A stretch of DNA of 64,000 bases from Acidobacteriota bacterium (GTDB lineage: Bacteria > Acidobacteriota > Terriglobia > Acidiferrales > UBA7541), in assembly GCA_013289835.1 (NCBI GenBank), contig JABCZG010000003.1:62001-126000 (forward strand), given 5' to 3'. Shown here one piece after another: positions 25,788 through 35,657 of this stretch. Within the stretch, counting starts at the first letter, position 1; each line of letters starts with the position of its first letter. Below the pieces are notes generated by a model. The model worked only from the letters and a program-made list of their open reading frames with translations, was not told the DNA's origin and made no database searches. Made by a program: the position numbers and the translations under genes.

Positions 25788-27344
25788 TTGAGAAACATTG
25801 CGGTCACACTTTTGATTGCCCTTTTACCGTATCCGGCGCTGGCACAGAAGTCAACTCCTCCTTCTCCCGCGCAAGTCGCGGAGGCCGTGCGCGAATACCG
25901 CCTGGAGAATGAAGACCGCATCATTCGCGAACTGAACGAGTTTCTTGCGATTCCCAATCTTGCCAGTGACACGCCCAATATCCAGAAAAACGCGGCGCAT
26001 TTGGTGGAGATGCTGGAAGCGCGCGGCATCGAGACGCATCTTCTGTCCATCGCCGGCCGCGGTCCGGTGGTTTTCGGCAAACTGATTTCGGCGGAGGCCA
26101 CGCGCACGGTGCTTTTTTACGCGCATTATGATGGCCAGCCGGTTGATCCCGCGGCGTGGACGGATGGAAAACCGTTTGAGCCGGCGCTGCGTGACGCGGC
26201 GATTGAAGCCGGCGGAAAGCGCATTCCGTTTCCTGAGAATAGCGCGGCGCATCCCGGAATTTACAACGATGACTGGCGGATTTACGCGCGTTCCTCTTCG
26301 GATGATAAATCGCCAATCGTGGCGCTGCTGGCAGCGATTGACGCGCTTCACGAAAAGAAAATCCCACTGGCGGTAAATCTGAAAGTCATCTTGGAAGGCG
26401 AGGAAGAAGCGGGCTCGCCGAATCTGCAGCGCACGCTGGAACTGCACAAGAACTTGCTTGGCGGCGACGTGCTCATTACCGGCGATGGGCCGGTGCATCA
26501 GAGCGGGCGTCCGCTGGTTTTCTTTGGGAACCGTGGCGACATCGGGCTGGAAATCACCGTGTACGGTCCGGTGCGCGCGCTACACAGCGGGCACTACGGG
26601 AATTGGGCGCCGAATCCGGCGATGGAATTGTCGCGGCTGCTGGCATCCATGAAGGATGCGGATGGGCGCGTATTGATCGAGGGCTACTACGATGACGTAA
26701 CGCCGCTGGGCGAAGTGGAGAAGAACGCGCTCGTGGAAATGCCGGACAACGACGCTGATCTGGAACGCGCGCTGGGGATTGCGAATCCGGAGGGCGGCGG
26801 GAAGAAACTCGTGGAGCTGCTGACGCTGCCGTCACTGAACGTTCGCGGATTGAAGAGCGCGTACGTTGGCGAGCAGGCGCAGAACGTGGTGCCCGACCGG
26901 GCGGAGGCTTCTCTGGATGCGCGGCTGGTGCAGGGAGAGGACCCGCAGAAAAAGTTTGAGCAGATCGCTGGGTTCATTCGCAAACAGGGCTACTACGTGA
27001 TCGACCGAGAGCCGACGCTGGACGAGCGGCACCTGCATCCGCTGATCGCCAAGGTCGTGGATGAAGGCGGTTATCGCGCTTCGCGGACGGCGATGGATTT
27101 GCCGGTTTCGAAAGCGCTGGTGAAGGTCGTTCAAAGCGCGACTGCCGGGAAGGCGGTGATTGCTCCGACGCTGGGCGGCAGCGTGCCCATGTACATTTTT
27201 GAAGACTTCGGTCTGCCGTGGATTGGCGTGCCCATCGTGAATTACGACAATCATCAGCACAGTTCGGACGAGAACTTGCGGCTGGGGCACCTCTGGCGCG
27301 GGATGGAAATTTATGGGGCGGTTCTGGCGGATTTGAATTGGTGA
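25788..27344 (+). CDS. Exported M20-family metallopeptidase
   Basis: This 518-aa protein starts at the TTG at 25788, which follows GAGGAGG, and begins with a signal peptide (RNIAVTLLIALLPYPALAQ). M20 features are VLFYAHYDGQPVD with the first metal-binding His-Asp, SSDDKSPIVALLAAIDAL with the bridging Asp, and EGEEEAGSPN with the general-base Glu. The enzyme should cleave short peptides or N-acyl amino acids in the periplasm. The longer frame from 25608 does not have a signal peptide at its start. It converges with trpG. Confidence 0.88.
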   Translation: MRNIAVTLLIALLPYPALAQKSTPPSPAQVAEAVREYRLENEDRIIRELNEFLAIPNLASDTPNIQKNAAHLVEMLEARGIETHLLSIAGRGPVVFGKLISAEATRTVLFYAHYDGQPVDPAAWTDGKPFEPALRDAAIEAGGKRIPFPENSAAHPGIYNDDWRIYARSSSDDKSPIVALLAAIDALHEKKIPLAVNLKVILEGEEEAGSPNLQRTLELHKNLLGGDVLITGDGPVHQSGRPLVFFGNRGDIGLEITVYGPVRALHSGHYGNWAPNPAMELSRLLASMKDADGRVLIEGYYDDVTPLGEVEKNALVEMPDNDADLERALGIANPEGGGKKLVELLTLPSLNVRGLKSAYVGEQAQNVVPDRAEASLDARLVQGEDPQKKFEQIAGFIRKQGYYVIDREPTLDERHLHPLIAKVVDEGGYRASRTAMDLPVSKALVKVVQSATAGKAVIAPTLGGSVPMYIFEDFGLPWIGVPIVNYDNHQHSSDENLRLGHLWRGMEIYGAVLADLNW

Positions 27345-27360
27345 AAAAGAGGAGAGAGGA

Positions 27361-27400
27361 TAACGCAGAGACGCAAAGTGCGCAGAGGAGCGCGGAGAGT
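27361..27400. repeat. Dispersed repeat of the TAACGCAGAGACGCAAAG type
   Basis: TAACGCAGAGACGCAAAG and CGCAGAGGAGCGCGGAGA lie between the M20 gene and trpG. The reverse complement of the region at 53977-54007 reads TAACGCGCAGAGACACAGAG and is clearly related. Confidence 0.55.
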
Positions 27401-27418
27401 GGGGCAACGCGGGGGGAA

Positions 27419-27982
27419 TTACAGTGAGAGGAAGTTCTTGAGGAGTTGTTTGCCGGATTCGGTGAGGACGGATTCGGGATGGAATTGGACGCCTTCGATC
27501 TTGTACCGCCGGTGGCGGAGACCCATGATGATGCCGTCGTCGGTTTCGGCGGTGATAAAGAGTTCGCGGGGCAATGCTTTTTTTTCAACGATGAGGGAAT
27601 GGTAGCGAGTTGCGGTGAACGGATCCGGTAGCTTGCGGAAGATATTTTTGCCATCGTGGTGGATCTGGCTGGTTTTGCCATGGAAGAGCTTCGGGGCGCG
27701 GATAATTTTCCCGCCAAATGCCGCGCCGATGGCCTGATGTCCGAGGCACACACCTAGAATCGGAAATTTTCCGGCGAGGCGTTCGATCAATTCCACGGAA
27801 ATGCCGGCTTCCTGCGGCGTGCACGGCCCGGGCGAGATCACAATTCGTTCCGGCTTGCGGCGCGCAATTTCTTCGACGGTAATTTTGTCGTTGCGATGCA
27901 CTTCGACGTTGCAACCCAGCTCGCCAAGATACTGCGCGAGGTTGTAGGTAAACGAATCGTAGTTGTCGAGCAGCAGGATCAT
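27419..27982 (-). CDS. trpG: Anthranilate synthase glutamine amidotransferase subunit
   Basis: The protein has 187 aa and supplies ammonia to TrpE. It starts [19 protein letters not shown]. The catalytic cysteine lies in [16 protein letters not shown], and the catalytic His is in [21 protein letters not shown]. It may also serve 4-amino-4-deoxychorismate synthase, as in organisms with only one such subunit. Its ATG overlaps the trpE stop by 4 nt. Confidence 0.95.
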   Translation of the reverse strand: MILLLDNYDSFTYNLAQYLGELGCNVEVHRNDKITVEEIARRKPERIVISPGPCTPQEAGISVELIERLAGKFPILGVCLGHQAIGAAFGGKIIRAPKLFHGKTSQIHHDGKNIFRKLPDPFTATRYHSLIVEKKALPRELFITAETDDGIIMGLRHRRYKIEGVQFHPESVLTESGKQLLKNFLSL

Positions 27983-29484
27983 TTCAACTTCCTCGAACGG
28001 CTTCCGCGATGCGCGTTTTCCAGCGCGGTGAGCAATGCTTTCGACTTGTTCACGCTCTCTTCATATTCGCCTTCCGGCGTGGAATCCGCAACAATACCGC
28101 CTCCGGCCTGGACGTAGGCGACGCCGTTTTTCATGACCATGGTTCGAAGCGCGATGCAGGAATCGAGGTTGCCTGCAAAATCGAGATAGAGAATTCCGCC
28201 GGCGTAGATTCCGCGGCGCGTACGCTCCAGCTCCTCGATGATTTCCATGGCGCGCACTTTCGGCGCGCCAGAGACGGTTCCGGCCGGAAAGCAGGCCATC
28301 AGCGCGTCGAAACAGTCCACGTCCTCACGCAAGCGGCCGCGCAGGCTGGAAACCAGGTGCATTACGTGCGAGTAGCGCTCCACGGTCATTAGTTTTTCAG
28401 GCCGCACCGTGCCGTAGTCGCAGACGCGGCCGAGGTCGTTGCGCCCCAGATCTACCAGCATGATGTGTTCGGCGCGTTCCTTCTCGCTCGCGAGCATTTC
28501 TTTTTCAAGGCGCTGGTCTTCGGCTTCGTCCTTGCCGCGCCACCGCGTCCCAGCGATGGGCCGGTAGAAGACGTCGCGGCCCTGCACTTTGACGAGCATT
28601 TCGGGCGAGCTCCCGGCGACGGAGACGTCATTCATCTGCAGGTAGAAGAGATAAGGCGAAGGATTCAGCGCGCGCAGCTCGCGATAGATTTCGAACGGCT
28701 CGGCGTGCGTTTTGGCCGAGAAACGCTGGCTCACGACGACCTGAAAAATATCGCCGGCGCGGATGTACTCCTTGGCCTTTCGAACGGCGGCCAGATATTC
28801 GGCCCGGCGAAAGTTCGAGGTCACTTTGATGGGCGCGTGCTTCTTCGATTTCGATGGCGGCTTGGGCCGCTCCGCGGCAACGGGCTCTTCGAGCTGGCGG
28901 CGCGTCTGTTTGATCTCCCGCACCGCGGCGTTGTATTTCGCGCGCAGCGAACCGCTGCCTTCGGTGAATACGTTGCGAACAATCCACAAGCGGTGCTGCA
29001 CGTGATCGAAGGCGATGATGCCGTGATAAAACATCAGCATCGCATCGTACAAGCCGATTTCGTCTTTCAGGCGTTTGGGCAGCCGTTCGATAAGCCGCAC
29101 CATGTCGTAACTGAAATAGCCGATGGCGCCAGCAACCAGCGGCGGCAAGCCGGGAAGCCGTACGGGGCGGAAGCGTTCGATGCGCTCGCGCAAAAAAGAA
29201 ATGGGGTCGCGCTCTTCCCAGACGAGGCGGTCGGGGCTCTCCAGCACGCACGCGCCGCCGGCATAACGGAACACTTCCTCGGGGTGCGCGCCGGCAAAGG
29301 TGTAGCGCGCGATTTTTTCGCCGCCTTCAACACTTTCCAGAAGGAAGGAATACCGCGCGCCCTGCGCGATCCGCAGATAAGCGCTGACCGGTGTCAACAA
29401 GTCCGCCGACAATACTTCATAGACCGGGATGAGATTTCCCTGTTTAGCGAGCCGCTGGAATTCGCGAAAGTCGGGCTGAATCAT
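27979..29484 (-). CDS. trpE: Anthranilate synthase component I
   Basis: This 501-aa chorismate-binding enzyme makes anthranilate with TrpG. It carries the characteristic N-terminal domain ([20 protein letters not shown] with the LLES element for tryptophan feedback binding), and later [26 protein letters not shown] and [20 protein letters not shown]. The feedback-type LLES motif lies in [11 protein letters not shown]. It is the middle gene of aroDE-trpE-trpG, with 58 nt to the aroDE stop and a 4-nt overlap with trpG. Confidence 0.96.
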   Translation of the reverse strand: MIQPDFREFQRLAKQGNLIPVYEVLSADLLTPVSAYLRIAQGARYSFLLESVEGGEKIARYTFAGAHPEEVFRYAGGACVLESPDRLVWEERDPISFLRERIERFRPVRLPGLPPLVAGAIGYFSYDMVRLIERLPKRLKDEIGLYDAMLMFYHGIIAFDHVQHRLWIVRNVFTEGSGSLRAKYNAAVREIKQTRRQLEEPVAAERPKPPSKSKKHAPIKVTSNFRRAEYLAAVRKAKEYIRAGDIFQVVVSQRFSAKTHAEPFEIYRELRALNPSPYLFYLQMNDVSVAGSSPEMLVKVQGRDVFYRPIAGTRWRGKDEAEDQRLEKEMLASEKERAEHIMLVDLGRNDLGRVCDYGTVRPEKLMTVERYSHVMHLVSSLRGRLREDVDCFDALMACFPAGTVSGAPKVRAMEIIEELERTRRGIYAGGILYLDFAGNLDSCIALRTMVMKNGVAYVQAGGGIVADSTPEGEYEESVNKSKALLTALENAHRGSRSRKLK

Positions 29485-29542
29485 GGAAGCAAGTTCACAG
29501 TTGAACGTTCAAAATCCAAACTCAAAGATCCTTATTATTACA

Positions 29543-31069
29543 TCAGACGGGTAAGCGGCGGTGCAGCTTCCCCTCGGCTCGCAGAGCGGTTCGCACCGCG
29601 CGCCGCATGAGGGCTTCCGGCGCGCGCTTTTCGGTCCAAATCTCCCATTGCGCGATGCCCTGGGCGAGAAACATTTCGACACCGGAGACGGCGGCGATGC
29701 CCCTTTTTGCGGCGATTTTCAAAAGCTGCGTCCTCTCCGGCCGGTAGATCAAATCCATTACCAGCCGACAGTGTAACTCGTTGGACGCGAGTGGCGAAAA
29801 TCCGTCGCGTGGGTGCATACCGATGGGCGTGGAGTTCAGGATGGCGTCAAAGAACTCTGTGCGCAAGGCACGCCGCGGCACGGCTTCGCCGCCAACGGCG
29901 CGCGCGAGCTCCTTCGCAGCTTTCTCGCGGCGCGCGCAGATCCCGACCACGGCCCCGCCGCGCGCCAGAGCAAACGCCACAGCCCGCGCCGAACCTCCCG
30001 CGCCAAAAATCAATACGCGGCTCCCCTTGATGCGAAGTTTCTTCCCGAGAGCGCGCAGCACGCCGACGTAGTCCGTGTTACAGCCATACAGCGAGCCGTC
30101 GCGCCGCACGACTACCGTATTTACGGCACCGATGTCCGCCGCGAGCGGCTCGCATCCTTTCAAGTATCTCAGGATGGTTTGCTTGTGCGGCAGGGTCACG
30201 CTGAAGCCGCGGACGCCGAACGCCGGCACAGCCGCGAGAAAATCGGCGAGCCGGTGAACCAGGAACGGCAGATACACCGCGTCGAGGTGACGCGCAATGA
30301 AGCCCGTGTTGTGCAACAGCGGCGAAAGAGAATGCCCGATGGGATCGCCGATGACACCATACACACGCGTCTTGCGAGTGAGCGCGTGAGCGCGATAAAG
30401 ATGTTTCATCTCCCGTAACGATACCTGGCCGGGAGCGGTAGCCTCGGCGACGGGCGCGTAGGCCAGCGCGCTGCCCTCCCGCAGCGCCAGGATTCGTGCC
30501 GGAAGGCCCACTTCGCCCATCGGCACGGCAACAAAATTCCTCGAACGCCGCGCCAATTTCAACAAGCGAACGCTGTCCGCGATCGTTCGCGCTTCCGCCG
30601 CAATCTTCACGGCGTCGGCCTCGCCGCCAGCCGGCGTGCTAAGGCTCTTGGCCAGAACCGGCGTGCGCTCGAAGTCGTGCACCGAAAGCAAGACTCGGCG
30701 CGGCACAGCGTATTCGCGGATCGATTGATCCGGCAGCTTGCGTAACGTTTCCACTTCCAGGTCGCACCACTCGCAGCCCGCCTCGCGCGCCCGAATCAGC
30801 CAGTAGAGCTCCCGGTCTACCCCGCCCTCAAACTTTCCGCCGCCTTCCCGTCGCCTGCAAGTAGCCACAAAGCAAGCACTTGTATGCCGATGTTTCTGCA
30901 GCCATCCGAGAAACCGCGTCCGCTCCGCATCGTTTCGGAGCCAATCCAACCGGAGTTCGACGGTCTTGGTCTCCCGCAGCGCGAAGCCAACCTGCTTCGC
31001 CATCTCGGCTGCCGTGGAGGCCGCAACGACCGCGCAGATGCGCCGGACTCCTGTTCCAAACAGGCTCAT
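29543..31069 (-). CDS. aroDE: Fused 3-dehydroquinate dehydratase and shikimate dehydrogenase
   Basis: The 508-aa protein joins two steps of the shikimate pathway. Residues about 10-220 are a type I dehydroquinate dehydratase with ELRLDWL and CDLEVETLRK and the catalytic RVLLSVHDFERTP segment; residues about 235-500 are shikimate dehydrogenase with VYGVIGDPIGHSLSPLLHN, SVTLPHKQTIL and VLIFGAGGSARAVAFALARG. The fusion is seen in some Acidobacteriota, Chlamydiae and in plants. It opens the leftward aroDE-trpE-trpG run, joining the common aromatic pathway to tryptophan synthesis. Confidence 0.95.
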   Translation of the reverse strand: MSLFGTGVRRICAVVAASTAAEMAKQVGFALRETKTVELRLDWLRNDAERTRFLGWLQKHRHTSACFVATCRRREGGGKFEGGVDRELYWLIRAREAGCEWCDLEVETLRKLPDQSIREYAVPRRVLLSVHDFERTPVLAKSLSTPAGGEADAVKIAAEARTIADSVRLLKLARRSRNFVAVPMGEVGLPARILALREGSALAYAPVAEATAPGQVSLREMKHLYRAHALTRKTRVYGVIGDPIGHSLSPLLHNTGFIARHLDAVYLPFLVHRLADFLAAVPAFGVRGFSVTLPHKQTILRYLKGCEPLAADIGAVNTVVVRRDGSLYGCNTDYVGVLRALGKKLRIKGSRVLIFGAGGSARAVAFALARGGAVVGICARREKAAKELARAVGGEAVPRRALRTEFFDAILNSTPIGMHPRDGFSPLASNELHCRLVMDLIYRPERTQLLKIAAKRGIAAVSGVEMFLAQGIAQWEIWTEKRAPEALMRRAVRTALRAEGKLHRRLPV

Positions 31070-31162
31070 GAGCCGCCTTGTACCGCCAAGCCATTGAAAA
31101 TACAGCCCGATTCAGCCTGTAGTATGCCGTATCAAATGTGTAAAGCAAGGCAGTTCAATTTG

Positions 31163-31191
31163 TTGACGCCCGGTGCCGGCCCTGCTATTTT
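31163..31191 (+). promoter_or_regulatory. Sigma-70-type promoter of the exported protein gene
   Basis: TTGACG (31163-31168) and TATTTT (31186-31191) are separated by 17 bp. Transcription would begin about 45-50 nt before the ATG at 31247. Confidence 0.65.
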
Positions 31192-31246
31192 CGCTAGGAA
31201 TAGTCCCCGCACGCCCATTGGGACGTGTCTTCGAAGGAGTCATGAA

Positions 31247-32122
31247 ATGCGCGTTAGACTAGCTGCTTTGTGTCTCTTGATCTTCCTGGTCGCAACCGTG
31301 GCTTCGGCCCAACGGGCGCCCGACGCTTCCTATAAGGCAGTGCAACCGGATTTCAATTCGGTGAACTGCTCCGGCTTCGCCACCGACCAGAAGGTGCCGG
31401 ACGGTATCCAGCTCATCTCCGGAGAGCAATCCAACTACAAGATCACTTTTGCGCGCGGCGACTTTGTCTACATCAACAGGGGGCAGGACAAGGGCGTCCG
31501 AGTTGGCGACCGCTTCTCCGTCGTGCGGCCAGACAAGGATTTCACGGATGTGCCGTGGTTCAAGTGGCAGGACAAGCTTTTGAAAGCTATGGGGAACCTC
31601 TATCGGGATGCGGGACAGGTGCGGGTGGTCAACGTGCAGCCCAAGGTCTCCATCGGGGAAGTGATCTTCTCCTGCGATTACATGCAGCGGGGAGACATCC
31701 TGCTGCCCCACCAGGAGCGCCCGTCACCTCCGTATAAAGACCCATCCGCGTTTGACCACTTTGCGCCTGTAAGCGGTAAACCCGTGGCTATGGTCGTGGC
31801 GGGAACCGACTACACCCAGGTTTATGGGAAGAACAACACCGTCTATGTGAACCTGGGAACGGCCCAGGGAGTGAAAGTCGGCGACTATTTCCGCATTTTC
31901 CGTTATCAAGGCACGATGGCCGAAACAGTGCCTCAAACCAAGGACTATCAATACATGATGTATGGTTTCGGAAGCGCGCCGCAGCGCTATGCCTGGAACG
32001 ATCTGCCCCGCGAAGTGCTCGGGGAGGGCATTGTCCTGAACGTCAGCCGCAATTCCTCGACAATGATGATTACGTTCAGCCGCATCGAGATCTACGCGGG
32101 AGACTACGTCGAAATCGAATAG
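31247..32122 (+). CDS. Exported protein with two SH3-like repeats, function unknown
   Basis: This 291-aa protein has a clean signal peptide (MRVRLAALCLLIFLVATVAS, then AQ) starting at ATG 31247, behind AAGGAG. The mature part has two related halves, each with GVRVGDRFSVVRP or GVKVGDYFRIFR after a NRGQDK/NLGTAQ turn; this resembles the C-terminal domain of FlgT-like or SH3-like exported proteins. A single Cys in NCSGFAT and one in SCDY could pair. It has its own promoter and terminator, so it is a single-gene unit. No flagellar genes are nearby. Confidence 0.75.
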   Translation: MRVRLAALCLLIFLVATVASAQRAPDASYKAVQPDFNSVNCSGFATDQKVPDGIQLISGEQSNYKITFARGDFVYINRGQDKGVRVGDRFSVVRPDKDFTDVPWFKWQDKLLKAMGNLYRDAGQVRVVNVQPKVSIGEVIFSCDYMQRGDILLPHQERPSPPYKDPSAFDHFAPVSGKPVAMVVAGTDYTQVYGKNNTVYVNLGTAQGVKVGDYFRIFRYQGTMAETVPQTKDYQYMMYGFGSAPQRYAWNDLPREVLGEGIVLNVSRNSSTMMITFSRIEIYAGDYVEIE

Positions 32123-32154
32123 TCGCCGCGCAAGTAGATATCGGATGGACTTAG

Positions 32155-32188
32155 GCCCGCCCCGTTTTTCCGAGGCGGGCTTTTTTTT
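32155..32188 (+). terminator. Rho-independent terminator
   Basis: GCCCGCC (32155-32161) and GGCGGGC (32174-32180) form a 7-bp stem with a 12-nt loop, followed by eight T. It closes the unit at 31247-32122. Confidence 0.93.
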
Positions 32189-32239
32189 GACCAAAGCGAA
32201 TATTGGGCTTTGCGCCGAATCGCGCGGAGAATTGCCGAA

Positions 32240-32797
32240 CTATCCCAGTGCACCAGCATCCTGAAACACTTCGCACGTAAATCCAAAGACCCGGGCTTCT
32301 GGATTGCGCCAAGCCTCGCGCGGCAAGCCTGCCTTGCGACACGTTTCTTCCAAGAATTGCTCGCGCGAAAACTTGTGTTCGATGGCTACCTGTGGCAAGA
32401 GAAGCCCTCGCCGTCCCTGATGCACGACCAATAGCCCGTGCTGCCCGATCTCAATGGAGTCCGGAGCAATCGGGGCAAGATCGGAAAGGAGGGAAATCTC
32501 GACGGTAAGTTCGCCGAGTTGCTCCGTCTTCATGGGCGCAAACCTGGGATCTTCGCGGGCAGCACTGGCCGCGCAGCGGACGATGGCCTCTCCCAGGGGC
32601 TCCTGCGCTTCCACGACGCCGATGCAGCCTTGCAGCCGTTTCCTGACGTGAAGCGTCACAAAAACACCTCGGCGCTGCGTAAAGATTTCTTCGTGCGGGA
32701 TATGATCCGGAAGCTTCTGGTGGGTAACCGCCTCGACGACGGCCGTTCGCGCAAGTTGCAACGCGGCGCGCCGCTCCGCTTCAGAGAGGGACGGCAT
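32240..32797 (-). CDS. AMMECR1-domain protein (AmmeMemoRadiSam protein A type)
   Basis: This 185-aa protein is an AMMECR1 domain: GVFVTLHVRKRLQGCIGVVE followed by FAPMKTEQLGELTVEISLLS and GRRGLLLPQVAIEHKFSREQ match the family. AMMECR1 proteins occur with a radical SAM and a Memo-like protein in the AmmeMemoRadiSam set; neither partner is next to it here. The reaction is not known. It is coupled to pgsA by a 17-nt overlap at its start, so both are on one mRNA. Confidence 0.9.
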   Translation of the reverse strand: MPSLSEAERRAALQLARTAVVEAVTHQKLPDHIPHEEIFTQRRGVFVTLHVRKRLQGCIGVVEAQEPLGEAIVRCAASAAREDPRFAPMKTEQLGELTVEISLLSDLAPIAPDSIEIGQHGLLVVHQGRRGLLLPQVAIEHKFSREQFLEETCRKAGLPREAWRNPEARVFGFTCEVFQDAGALG

Positions 32798-33407
32798 CCT
32801 GCGACTTCTTGCGCGCCTCGAGCATGCGGAGCCGCCGGCGTTGCTTGATGCTGTCGTCCACGTGGCTCCAGAATCGCAGGAAATACTGTGCTGCAGAAAC
32901 CAGCGCGCTGATCACTACCAGCCAGAGCAAGACGAGCGCCAGCGGCTTAAACGAAGGGTGGCGCGCGCCAACGATCAAGACCGCCACGGCGCACACCTGC
33001 AACACCATTTTTGTCTTTCCAAGCGCGGACGCCTCGATCGTGAAGCCCTCCGCCGAAGCAATATTCCGCAAACCCAGGACCGTGAACTCACGCCCGACGA
33101 TAATCACGACCATCCACGCGGGCACCAGGTGCATATCCACCAAAGAAACGAACGCCGCGGAAATCAAGAGCTTGTCGGCGATGGGATCGAGAAGAATTCC
33201 GAGCGTGGTCACTTGCAACCGCCGCCGCGCCACGTATCCGTCTGCCCAGTCCGTCGCCGCCGCCAGGAGTAGGATCAACACGCCCCACACCTCGAAGTGC
33301 ATGGTATACCCCCACAGTTCGACGTTCGGACTGCGGGTCAGCAGGATGACAATGAGAACGGGAACGAAGAAAATGCGCAGCAGCGTCAGTGAGTTAGGAA
33401 GATTCAT
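32781..33407 (-). CDS. pgsA: CDP-diacylglycerol-glycerol-3-phosphate phosphatidyltransferase
   Basis: The protein has 208 aa from the ATG at 33407 and starts MNLPNSLTLLRIFFVPVLIV. It has several transmembrane helices and the CDP-alcohol phosphotransferase motif, seen in TDWADGYVARRRLQVTTLGILLDPIADKLL (D..DG..AR...G..LD...D; positions about 80-110). It makes phosphatidylglycerol phosphate. The longer frame to 33518 is not protein-like. The downstream AMMECR1 gene overlaps it. Confidence 0.93.
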   Translation of the reverse strand: MNLPNSLTLLRIFFVPVLIVILLTRSPNVELWGYTMHFEVWGVLILLLAAATDWADGYVARRRLQVTTLGILLDPIADKLLISAAFVSLVDMHLVPAWMVVIIVGREFTVLGLRNIASAEGFTIEASALGKTKMVLQVCAVAVLIVGARHPSFKPLALVLLWLVVISALVSAAQYFLRFWSHVDDSIKQRRRLRMLEARKKSQDAVPL

Positions 33408-33942
33408 GAGCGCTCGGCGGCGGGGAGGCCGCCCTGCGGCTTCAACCGCCGCAGTTTTACTATAGACTTCGTGTAGGAAGGCGTCAACGCCTTCGGGCCG
33501 GGGCACCAGCAGTCGCATGGAAGAGCAAAAAGGAGCGGAAACTGACAGCGGCTAGATACTCCGGGGTTAATGTAAATGCTGAACGGTCGCGAGGCATTGC
33601 GATACTCTTTCGTTACTCCAATGCTGCAAACCTGTGCAAATGTTAGAGGACGAGATATAGAGGCAAAGAGCCCCCTCAGGGCCTGTTAACACCCATTAAT
33701 ACGACATAACGTTTTTATTATCTGTATGTTACAAAGACTATCGGAACGTCCGTTTCTACCGAGTCCGCGGGTTCTTTCATGCTCCTCAAAAAGCGGGTTC
33801 GCAGTTTCCACAGTGTTTTCCACAGCGGGTGAGGCGCAGATTTGTGGAACGCGGTGTCCGGCGAGGGGCTGTAAGTGACCTAAAACAAGGGATTTTCGGG
33901 CGATTACCCGATAGTTACCCCAGCATGGATCCAAGGCGAATT
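33408..33942. other. 535-nt intergenic region with DnaA-box-like words
   Basis: No gene is supported here. The stretch contains an AT-rich segment around 33695-33735 and, at 33806-33825, TTTCCACAGTGTTTTCCACA, in which TTTTCCACA fits the DnaA box consensus TTWTNCACA. A related word in reverse (TTGTGGAA) lies near 33841. A GTTAAC appears near 33688. This is too few boxes to call an origin. The divergent promoters of pgsA and the left neighbour should also lie here or nearby. Confidence 0.4.
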
Positions 33943-34143
33943 TCAGATGGCACGCGGCCCGCGCAATAAGCGGATGGGAAGCATAAAAAGCGCGCTGATA
34001 AGACCGAGAACACCGTGTACCGCGATTCCAACGATGCGAAACGGCAGCGTCAGCAGCCACACGATGGGATAGAGCACCAGCGCCAGCAGTGCGACGGGCC
34101 AGCACAAAATAAATAGAATGATCCACAGGAAAAAAGCTGCCAT
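33943..34143 (-). CDS. Small membrane protein
   Basis: This 66-aa protein starts MAAFFLWIILFILCWPVALL and consists of two long hydrophobic stretches (about 4-32 and 38-58) with an Arg-Gly-Pro-Arg tail. I choose the ATG at 34143 because GAGG lies about 7 nt before it; the frame extends to 34212. It is a likely YqaE-like or single small inner-membrane protein, but no family motif is clear. It lies behind hflX on the same strand. Confidence 0.55.
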   Translation of the reverse strand: MAAFFLWIILFILCWPVALLALVLYPIVWLLTLPFRIVGIAVHGVLGLISALFMLPIRLLRGPRAI

Positions 34144-34227
34144 GGCAACCTCGCTAATCTGCACCGCAGCGCGATCCATCTTCCTGGCGAGCGCGGAGCC
34201 ACCGCCAGCCACAGTATAGTACGAGAG

Positions 34228-35592
34228 TCAGCGACGAGAAGTTTCCTCGACGATGAAGTCGTTGAGCCGCAAGCGCTTGGCTACCGAAGATGGCACCTCC
34301 GCGTCCAGCCGCATGTGCGAATCGTCGACTTGGGAAGAAAGCACGCGTCCAAGAGCATGTATCAGGGCGAGCGTTCGCCCTTCCGTCAGCGGCAAGCGCA
34401 TCGAAAGCGTAACCACGGGATCCGTGGGCATCACGGCGTCCACGCGCCGCAATAATTCCTCGATTCCTTCACCGGTCAGCGCGGACACGTAGACCGAACC
34501 GCCGTCTCCGCTGCCATTTCTTCCTGCGCCGTTCGGAAGAGCCTTTCGTTCTTCGGGAGTGAGCTGATCAATCTTATTCAGCACGCGCAACCTGGGCCGG
34601 TCTTCGACGCCAAGCTCTGCGAGAATCTTGTCCACTTCTTCATCAAGCTCATCGTGGTGCGGATTCGAAACGTCGCTCACGTGCAGAATCAGCGCTGCTT
34701 CCTGCACTTCCTCGAGCGTCGCGCGAAACGCGGTCAGCAATCCCTTCGGCAGATCGCGGATGAATCCCACGGTGTCGGAAACCAGCACGCGGCGGTTCGA
34801 AGGAAGGCGCAAGGCACGGATCGTGGGATCGAGCGTGGCGAACATGCGCGAGGAAACCAGGACCTCAGCGCGGCTCAGCGCGTTGAATAAAGTGGATTTG
34901 CCGGCGTTCGTATAGCCCACCAGGGCGATGGTTCCGAGCGGAACGGCGTTGCGCGCTTCACGGCGCAGGGCGCGCTGTTTGCGAACTTCGTCAATGCTGC
35001 TCTGAATCTTCCCCACCCGGTCGCGAATCCTGCGCCGGTCCGTTTCGAGCTTCTTTTCACCGGGGCCGCGCACGCCGATGCGCCCCGCAGCTCCGCCGCC
35101 TCCGCTTTTGCCGCCGAGGCGCGACATCGCGGTGCCTTTGCCGGTCAGCCGCGGCAGCATGTAATTCAGCTGTGCGAGTTCCACTTGCAACTGGCCTTCG
35201 CGGCTGCGCGCGTGCCTCGCGAAAATATCCAGAATCAGTTGTGTGCGGTCAATGACGCGGCGCTCCGTGGCCTCTTCAATATTCCGTTGCTGCACCGGCG
35301 ACAGATTGCTGTCGAAAATAATCAGGGGCGCCTGGTGTGCCGTGGCTTCCGCACGAATTTCATCCAGCTTGCCGCGTCCCACGAGCGTTGCAGGATCAGC
35401 CGATTCACGCACCTGGAACACGGTTCCCGCGACCTCGGCGCCGGCGCTCCGCGCCAGTTCCACGAGTTCCAGAAGCGATTCGCGGCCCTGTTCGCCAGCG
35501 GGCATTCCGGGAAAACGAGGCGCACGCTTCCAGCCTACGCCCACGAGCAGAGCACGCTCGGCGTTCGAAACTTGATGTTGTGTTTTCGTCAC
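34228..35592 (-). CDS. hflX: GTPase HflX
   Basis: The 454-aa product is a ribosome-binding GTPase that in other bacteria splits stalled or heat-damaged ribosomes. The N-terminal part has ELVELARSAGAEVAGTVFQV and GRGKLDEI, the middle holds the glycine-rich GGKSGGGGAAGRIGVRGPGE, and the G domain has GYTNAGKSTLFNAL, DTVGFIRDLP and NKIDQ. It starts with GTG at 35592. It lies 65 nt behind miaA; hfq, which often lies between the two in Proteobacteria, is absent. Confidence 0.95.
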   Translation of the reverse strand: MTKTQHQVSNAERALLVGVGWKRAPRFPGMPAGEQGRESLLELVELARSAGAEVAGTVFQVRESADPATLVGRGKLDEIRAEATAHQAPLIIFDSNLSPVQQRNIEEATERRVIDRTQLILDIFARHARSREGQLQVELAQLNYMLPRLTGKGTAMSRLGGKSGGGGAAGRIGVRGPGEKKLETDRRRIRDRVGKIQSSIDEVRKQRALRREARNAVPLGTIALVGYTNAGKSTLFNALSRAEVLVSSRMFATLDPTIRALRLPSNRRVLVSDTVGFIRDLPKGLLTAFRATLEEVQEAALILHVSDVSNPHHDELDEEVDKILAELGVEDRPRLRVLNKIDQLTPEERKALPNGAGRNGSGDGGSVYVSALTGEGIEELLRRVDAVMPTDPVVTLSMRLPLTEGRTLALIHALGRVLSSQVDDSHMRLDAEVPSSVAKRLRLNDFIVEETSRR

Positions 35593-35657
35593 AAAGATCG
35601 ACCTGGAGTCATCGTGCGGAAATCAGTATTCCTGGCGGGACTCGGTCCTGAACGCAA

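Noticed and set aside
31242..31262. Six-codon frame ATG AAA TGC GCG TTA GAC TAG overlapping the start of the exported protein
   Set aside because: It is too short to support a function and arises from two nearby ATGs; no regulatory pattern such as repeated rare codons is visible.
35593..35657. Expected hfq gene between miaA and hflX
   Set aside because: Only 65 nt separate the two genes and no Hfq-like sequence fits; the gene is absent here and may lie elsewhere.
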